9,134 bases of DNA, from positions 1 to 9,134 of the forward strand of contig JAAZEI010000167.1 of the NCBI GenBank assembly GCA_012512355.1, in the 5' to 3' direction. Position numbers and translations under genes: made by a program. Positions 5,605 to 9,134 of this stretch are shown in pieces. The first letter of the stretch is position 1. Every line of letters begins with the position of its first letter. Origin of the DNA: Clostridiales bacterium (lineage in GTDB: Bacteria > Bacillota > Clostridia > Christensenellales > Aristaeellaceae). Under the pieces are notes generated by a model that was given only the letters and a program-made list of their open reading frames with translations, made no database searches and was not told the DNA's origin.

Positions 5605-5670
5605 CCGAAGATGCTTCCTGAAAGTTTAAGAGACCCTGTTTGATTCAATTCGCATATTTGAAAATAAGCC

Positions 5671-5701
5671 AAAGGCCTGCCGATTTCACAGGCAGGCCTT
5701 T
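5671..5701. terminator. Hairpin terminator downstream of the aminotransferase, possibly bidirectional
   Basis: AAAGGCCTGCC (5671-5681) and GGCAGGCCTTT (5691-5701) form a perfect 11-bp stem around a 9-base loop. The plus-strand side is followed by TCTTAT and the minus-strand side by GGCTTATTTTC, so U-rich tracts exist in both directions, better on the plus strand. It lies 47 bases past the aminotransferase stop and would also stop transcription coming from the left. Confidence 0.8.
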
Positions 5702-5748
5702 TCTTATATCCTTTGTTTATTACACTTCAGACACTATAAAATCATAAG

Positions 5749-6957
5749 TTATTTCGCCCTTGCATTCAAAAACTCGCCCATCCGCTCCATCGCAGCCTTT
5801 AATTCATTGGCCGGGGGCAGCATCACAATGCGCAGATGGTCGGGCTGGTCCCACTCAAAGCCGGAGCCGGGGATGACCAGAATGTTGGTGGCATGCAGCA
5901 GGTCATGGCAAAACTCCCTGTCATCCTCTATATGAAAACGCTTTGTATCAAGCTTGGGAAACAGGTAAAAAGCAGCCTGGTTCTTCACGAAACTCACCCC
6001 CGGGATTTGGGATAGCACCCCGGTGGTCGCTTCGCGCTGCTCAAACAGGCGGCCGCCTGGTGCAAGCATCACGCGGGTGCTGGCATCATCTTCAAGCGCA
6101 GCGGGCACCACCAGCTGCATCAGGGTATTGGCGCACAGGCGCATGGCAGCCAGTTTGGTGATGGCCTGTGCCAAGTCCCGTGTCTGTTCCCGGGGGCCGC
6201 TGATGACCATCCAGCCGGCCCTGAAGCCGCAGATGCTGTGTGACTTTGACAGACCATTGAGGGTGATGATGGGCAAGTCGGACGCCAGAGCCGCAGTGGA
6301 GATGTGCTGTTTGCCGTCCATCACCATGCGGTCATAAATCTCGTCAGAAAAGATGAAGAGTGATTTCTCCCTCGCAAGCGTTATGATCTCCTCGAGTATT
6401 TCTTTTGGATACAGCGCCCCTGTGGGGTTGTTGGGGTTGATGATGACGATGCCGCGGGTCTTGCCGGTGATTTTTCGCCGCATGTCACCTGCATCAGGAA
6501 ACCAGCCGGAGCTTTCATCGCAGTGATAGAAAACAGGCTTGGCCCCCATCAGGCGAACACTGTTGCTCCACAGGGTATAGCAGGGTGAGGGAAGCAGCAG
6601 CTCGTCGCCGGGATTTAAAAAGGCACTCAGCGCCATGCCGGCCAGTTCGCTGACACCATTGCCCAGGTAGATGTCATCCATCTCAATGCCCACAAGGCCT
6701 TTGCCGCGATGATAGTTAAGGATGGCCTGCCGGGCCTCTGTCATGCCCCGCAGGTCGCTGTAGGGGACCGCCCTGTCCATCCCCAGGGTCAGGGCCTGCT
6801 TGATGCTGTCGGGCATGGGGAAGCCAAAGGTACCGGGGTTGCCGGTGTTGAGCTTCATAACTTTGATGCCCTGCGCCTGCATGCGCAGAGCCTCCTCATA
6901 CAAGGGACCGCGAATATCTGAGTGCACCTCATCAAGGCGGCGCGCCGGCTGAATCAT
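5749..6957 (-). CDS. alaA: Aminotransferase class I/II, AlaA-type alanine transaminase
   Basis: This PLP enzyme of 402 residues aligns along its whole length with E. coli AlaA (YfbQ, about 405 residues), which transfers the amino group of glutamate to pyruvate to make alanine. Shared features are SDIRGP (13-18), LNTGNP (36-41), YLGNGVSEL (97-105), the long conserved run through CDESSGWFPD to NPNNPTG (174-180), SDEIYD with Asp205 binding the pyridine nitrogen, NGLSK with the Schiff-base Lys238, MRLCAN (272-277), and LRIVMLP with substrate-carboxylate Arg376. AGGAGG lies 8 bases before the ATG. It is cytoplasmic, has its own promoter and terminator, and appears monocistronic. Substrate assignment is by similarity; close relatives can prefer other amino acids. 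Confidence 0.88.
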   Translation of the reverse strand: MIQPARRLDEVHSDIRGPLYEEALRMQAQGIKVMKLNTGNPGTFGFPMPDSIKQALTLGMDRAVPYSDLRGMTEARQAILNYHRGKGLVGIEMDDIYLGNGVSELAGMALSAFLNPGDELLLPSPCYTLWSNSVRLMGAKPVFYHCDESSGWFPDAGDMRRKITGKTRGIVIINPNNPTGALYPKEILEEIITLAREKSLFIFSDEIYDRMVMDGKQHISTAALASDLPIITLNGLSKSHSICGFRAGWMVISGPREQTRDLAQAITKLAAMRLCANTLMQLVVPAALEDDASTRVMLAPGGRLFEQREATTGVLSQIPGVSFVKNQAAFYLFPKLDTKRFHIEDDREFCHDLLHATNILVIPGSGFEWDQPDHLRIVMLPPANELKAAMERMGEFLNARAK

Positions 6958-6993
6958 GGCAAAACCCTCCTCTTGGCTGTTATTGTTAAACTT

Positions 6994-7023
6994 ACTGTAT
7001 CATTATTTACAAAGCGGCGTCAA
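6994..7023 (-). promoter_or_regulatory. Promoter candidate for the aminotransferase gene
   Basis: On the minus strand TTGACG (7018-7023, 5/6) is followed after 18 bases by TACAGT (6994-6999, 4/6), with TG one base before the -10 box (extended -10). The start would fall near 6987, about 30 bases before the ATG, with AGGAGG in the leader. Confidence 0.4.
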
Positions 7024-7069
7024 ACAGCCCCTCCCAAACTTGTCATTTTTATGCTCCCTATAAAGAGAA

Positions 7070-7107
7070 CCCCCCTCGCGCGACTTGGCAGTCAGCACTC
7101 GGGGGGG
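7070..7107 (-). terminator. C6/G7 hairpin, candidate terminator of the peptidoglycan-binding gene
   Basis: Six C (7070-7075) face seven G (7101-7107), and inside the 25-base loop GACT (7082-7085) pairs with AGTC (7090-7093) around TGGC. Read on the minus strand the structure ends in GGGGGG then TTCTCTTTATAG, a mediocre U-tract, 38 bases past the stop at 7145. It is a plausible but imperfect terminator, because the inner and outer stems are separated by unpaired bases. Confidence 0.4.
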
Positions 7108-7144
7108 ATGCAGCAGCAAAACAGTTTTCTTTTGTATAACCGCT

Positions 7145-7693
7145 TTACTTGGGCTTTGACTTGGCTTGGTTTGAAAACAAAAGCTTGAGGGTGAGGGGGC
7201 CCGCGGCGCCATCAGCGCCCAGCCCGTTGGCATCCTGGAAAGCCTTGACCGCGTTTTGCGTTCCCTTGCCAAACTGCCCATCATTGGCGCCGTCTTTTAA
7301 GTAACCCAATTCTATCAGGCGCTTTTGCATCTCGCGCACCTCGTCGCCTGAAGAGTTGATCTTTAATGTCGGCACATCAGTGGGGGCAGGGGTCATATAA
7401 AAATTGGGTGCAGGAGTATCCGTGGGGGGCGCTGTCACCAGCACCACAGGCGAGGGTGAGGGGGTTGGGGTTATGCTCTGCAGCGCTTCGTCAAGGGTGG
7501 ATAATTCCCCGCCCGGGTTGAGGGCGCTGGGCGCCATGGTGGGCGTGGGGGTAGGCTGGGCATTTTTGCGGCCGCTGCTATCCACCAGAATGGAGATACC
7601 GCCGGCTGTAAAGACCATCAGCACAACAACCGCGATGAGCATTTTGTTGGCGGCTGACATGGGCCGTCTGTCCGGGGGCTGATTATACTGCAT
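7145..7693 (-). CDS. Membrane-anchored peptidoglycan-binding domain protein
   Basis: The 182-residue protein has three parts. A short polar N-terminus leads into one hydrophobic segment at about 18-37 (ANKMLIAVVVLMVFTAGGI), probably an uncleaved anchor. A low-complexity linker rich in Pro, Thr and Ser (about 45-108, with PTPTPT, TPTPSPSP and TPAP runs) resembles a cell-wall-spanning segment. A single PG_binding_1 domain (about 112-172) follows, with EVREMQKRLIELGYL, DGQFGKGT, AVKAFQ and LGADGAAGPLT in canonical order. It likely sits on the outer membrane face and binds peptidoglycan; no catalytic domain is present, so hydrolase activity is not suggested. AGGAGG stands 7 bases before the ATG, which fixes the start at the first Met rather than Met12. 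It lies 73 bases downstream of prfA in the same direction. Its specific role is unknown. Confidence 0.85.
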   Translation of the reverse strand: MQYNQPPDRRPMSAANKMLIAVVVLMVFTAGGISILVDSSGRKNAQPTPTPTMAPSALNPGGELSTLDEALQSITPTPSPSPVVLVTAPPTDTPAPNFYMTPAPTDVPTLKINSSGDEVREMQKRLIELGYLKDGANDGQFGKGTQNAVKAFQDANGLGADGAAGPLTLKLLFSNQAKSKPK

Positions 7694-7722
7694 GGAAGAA
7701 CCTCCTCACTGAGCTTTCTTGC

Positions 7723-7731
7723 ATTCTAACA
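7723..7731 (-). promoter_or_regulatory. Extended -10 candidate ahead of the peptidoglycan-binding gene
   Basis: On the minus strand TGTTAGAAT contains TAGAAT (7723-7728, 5/6) with an extended -10 TG. No -35 hexamer is found at the usual distance. The leader would be about 23 bases and contain AGGAGG. The gene could equally be read through from prfA, since no terminator is seen in the 73-base gap. Confidence 0.25.
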
Positions 7732-7766
7732 AGGATTGAGCTGTTTGGCTATCCCTGGGATTAGTC

Positions 7767-8840
7767 TTATTCAAGCGCCAGACGCTTCATATCCTCACCC
7801 TGGGCTTCCATGGTGAGGGCATCGATGAGCTCATTCAAATCGCCATCCATGATGTCATCAATCTTATACAGTGTCAGACCGATGCGGTGATCGGTCACCC
7901 GTCCCTGGGGAAAGTTGTAGGTGCGGATGCGCTCACTGCGGTCGCCTGTACCGATCTGCCCTTTGCGGTGCTGGGCATAACTGGCATCATTCTGCTCCTG
8001 CAAATGGTCATACAGGCGGCTGCGCAGGACTTTCATGGCCTTTTCCTTGTTCTTGAGCTGGCTTTTCTCATCCTGGCAGGTAACGACCAGACCGCTTGGG
8101 ATGTGCGTGATGCGCACAGCCGAATCTGTCTTGTTGACATGCTGGCCGCCGTGGCCGCTGGCCCGGTAGGTGTCGATGCGAAGGTCGTTGTCATTGATGG
8201 TGACATCCACTTCATCCGCTTCGGGCAGTACGGCCACTGTGGCGGTGCTTGTATGGATGCGCCCCTGCGACTCGGTGGTGGGCACGCGCTGGATGCGGTG
8301 CACGCCGCTTTCAAACTTCATCCGGCTAAAGGCGCCCTTGCCGCTGAGGCTCATCACGGCATCTTTGATGCCGCCCAGCTCCGTCTCATTGAGCGAGAGG
8401 TAGCTGATGACAAAGCCCTCGCGCTCCGCGTAGCGGCTGTACATGCGAAGAAGCACTGCCCCAAACAGGCTGGCTTCATCACCGCCGGCACCTGCCCTGA
8501 TCTCGATGATGACATTTCGCTCATCATCCGGGTCTTTGGGGATGAGGTACAGCTTCAGCTGATCCCGCTGCTCCTTTTCCTTTTCGCGAAGTTCCAGCAC
8601 CTCTTCCTCGGCCAGCTGAGCGAACTCGGGATTGGAGAGCAGCTCCTGCGCCTGTTTGAGCTCGTCTCGCAGGGTCTGGTAGCTGCGCCAATCCTGCACA
8701 GCCGCTTCAAGCCCCGCCCGCTCCTTCATCAGGTTCTGCCAGTGGGGAAGATCCTGGATAATTTCGCTTTGTGAACAGGCGATGCCCAGCTCTTCGTAGC
8801 GGGCATCCATCCATATCATCTGATCGTCAAGTGAGGCCAT
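7767..8840 (-). CDS. prfA: Peptide chain release factor 1
   Basis: RF1 recognises UAA and UAG in the ribosomal A site and triggers peptide release. With the start at ATG 8838-8840 the protein is 357 residues, the normal RF1 length. It has [13 protein letters not shown] (115-127), the codon-recognition PxT tripeptide as PTT (187-189) in [14 protein letters not shown], and the catalytic GGQ (231-233) in [17 protein letters not shown]. PxT instead of SPF separates it from RF2. The upstream ATG at 8889-8891 would add 17 residues unlike RF1; the chosen ATG has AAGGA about 6 bases upstream and begins MASLDDQ, like other RF1 proteins. It overlaps the end of prmC by 14 bases, which implies translational coupling, and PrmC methylates Gln233. 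The residue before GGQ is His rather than the Ala of the E. coli protein. Confidence 0.97.
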   Translation of the reverse strand: MASLDDQMIWMDARYEELGIACSQSEIIQDLPHWQNLMKERAGLEAAVQDWRSYQTLRDELKQAQELLSNPEFAQLAEEEVLELREKEKEQRDQLKLYLIPKDPDDERNVIIEIRAGAGGDEASLFGAVLLRMYSRYAEREGFVISYLSLNETELGGIKDAVMSLSGKGAFSRMKFESGVHRIQRVPTTESQGRIHTSTATVAVLPEADEVDVTINDNDLRIDTYRASGHGGQHVNKTDSAVRITHIPSGLVVTCQDEKSQLKNKEKAMKVLRSRLYDHLQEQNDASYAQHRKGQIGTGDRSERIRTYNFPQGRVTDHRIGLTLYKIDDIMDGDLNELIDALTMEAQGEDMKRLALE

Positions 8841-9134
8841 GTTTATCCTTCCATCGGGCTGCCAGCAGGCGCTCAAGCCCTGCCAAGTCATCGTAAATCA
8901 TTATATCGCTGAAATCCGCTGTCAGCATCCAAGCCAGGCGGGCGCTCTGCCCATCCCCCTTCTCAAGCAGCAGGTGTCCCTGCCCTTTGAGGTGCCGGGG
9001 GGCTTGCTTGATGAGCCGGCGATAAAAATCCAGGCCGTCATCCCCGCCATCCAGGGCCAGCATCGGCTCGCGGCGCACTTCCGCCTGCAGCCCTGCCAGT
9101 TCGCCGCTTGGAATGTAGGGGGGGTTACAGCAAA
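8827..9134 (-). CDS. prmC: Release factor glutamine methyltransferase, C-terminal part (5' end off window)
   Basis: The last 101 codons of prmC (hemK) are present on the minus strand, from the window edge to TGA at 8827-8829. The visible part opens with [12 protein letters not shown], the NPPY motif that holds the target glutamine in this SAM-dependent methyltransferase. It continues with [19 protein letters not shown], a typical PrmC segment, then [19 protein letters not shown] and [12 protein letters not shown] near the end. The SAM-binding motifs and N-terminal domain lie beyond the window. PrmC N5-methylates the GGQ glutamine of RF1 and RF2. The stop overlaps the prfA start by 14 bases. 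Here prmC precedes prfA, the reverse of E. coli and Bacillus but common in Clostridia. Confidence 0.95.
   Translation of the reverse strand, partial: CCNPPYIPSGELAGLQAEVRREPMLALDGGDDGLDFYRRLIKQAPRHLKGQGHLLLEKGDGQSARLAWMLTADFSDIMIYDDLAGLERLLAARWKDKHGLT

Larger units (their letters stand above)
5449..5748 (-). other. Non-coding segment: relic control region and aminotransferase 3' flank
   Basis: No gene is supported here in either strand. From left to right the segment holds the ribosome binding site of the dead replisome-organizer gene (AAGGAG, 5459-5464), a tandem 8-bp repeat, a GAAC-N4-GTTC site, an extended -10 box, a dyad, two families of short direct repeats (5527-5604), about 65 bases without visible structure, and a strong hairpin terminator (5671-5701). 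The repeat-rich part is probably the promoter/operator or origin region of the same phage remnant. Confidence 0.5.

Noticed and set aside
4836..5748. Prophage attachment site duplication flanking the relic
   Set aside because: No direct repeat longer than a few bases was found by eye at the two edges of the gap, and there is no tRNA gene or integrase.
7887..8774. Plus-strand 295-codon ORF antisense to prfA
   Set aside because: Same reason: prfA is certain on the other strand and this frame carries no domain signature.

Overview
The window looks like a chromosomal segment of a Bacillota bacterium, probably class Clostridia. The evidence is strong AGGAGG-type ribosome binding sites ahead of most genes, the prmC-before-prfA gene order seen in many Clostridia, a DUF2156 gene, a Clostridia-like 6-phosphofructokinase, and the relic of a Gram-positive phage replisome organizer. 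Base composition is moderately GC-rich by eye. No rRNA, tRNA, CRISPR array or insertion sequence was seen. Assignment below class level is not supported.

Layout, left to right. (1) 1-361, minus: the 5' part of a DUF2156 gene with its own promoter. (2) 460-2525, minus: a two-gene unit, glmM (phosphoglucosamine mutase) followed by a small left-handed beta-helix protein resembling the acetyltransferase half of GlmU; together they suggest amino-sugar/cell-wall precursor synthesis. (3) 2526-2788: a divergent promoter region. (4) 2789-3850, plus: a monocistronic ATP-type 6-phosphofructokinase with an extended -10 promoter and a strong intrinsic terminator. (5) 3972-4835, plus: a cytoplasmic DsbA-like thioredoxin-fold protein with a CVWC motif and a winged-helix-like C-terminal tail. 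(6) 4836-5748: a gap between convergent genes that holds a decayed phage replisome-organizer gene on the minus strand. Upstream of it is a compact control region: four TGACAT-type hexamers at exact 10-bp spacing, three CAAAATCAA repeats, a 15-bp dyad, an extended -10 box and a GAAC-N4-GTTC (LexA-type) site. (7) 5749-6957, minus: an AlaA-type aminotransferase. (8) 7145-7693, minus: a membrane-anchored peptidoglycan-binding-domain protein. (9) 7767-9134, minus: prfA (release factor 1), overlapped by the end of prmC, the methyltransferase that modifies the GGQ glutamine of release factors.

Most of the window is ordinary core metabolism and translation. The part worth a second look is the phage remnant at 4866-5604, which six-frame ORF calling breaks into meaningless fragments. 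Read with frameshifts on the minus strand it is recognisable, and its upstream region keeps unusually ordered short repeats that could be a phage origin or an activator-dependent, SOS-linked promoter.
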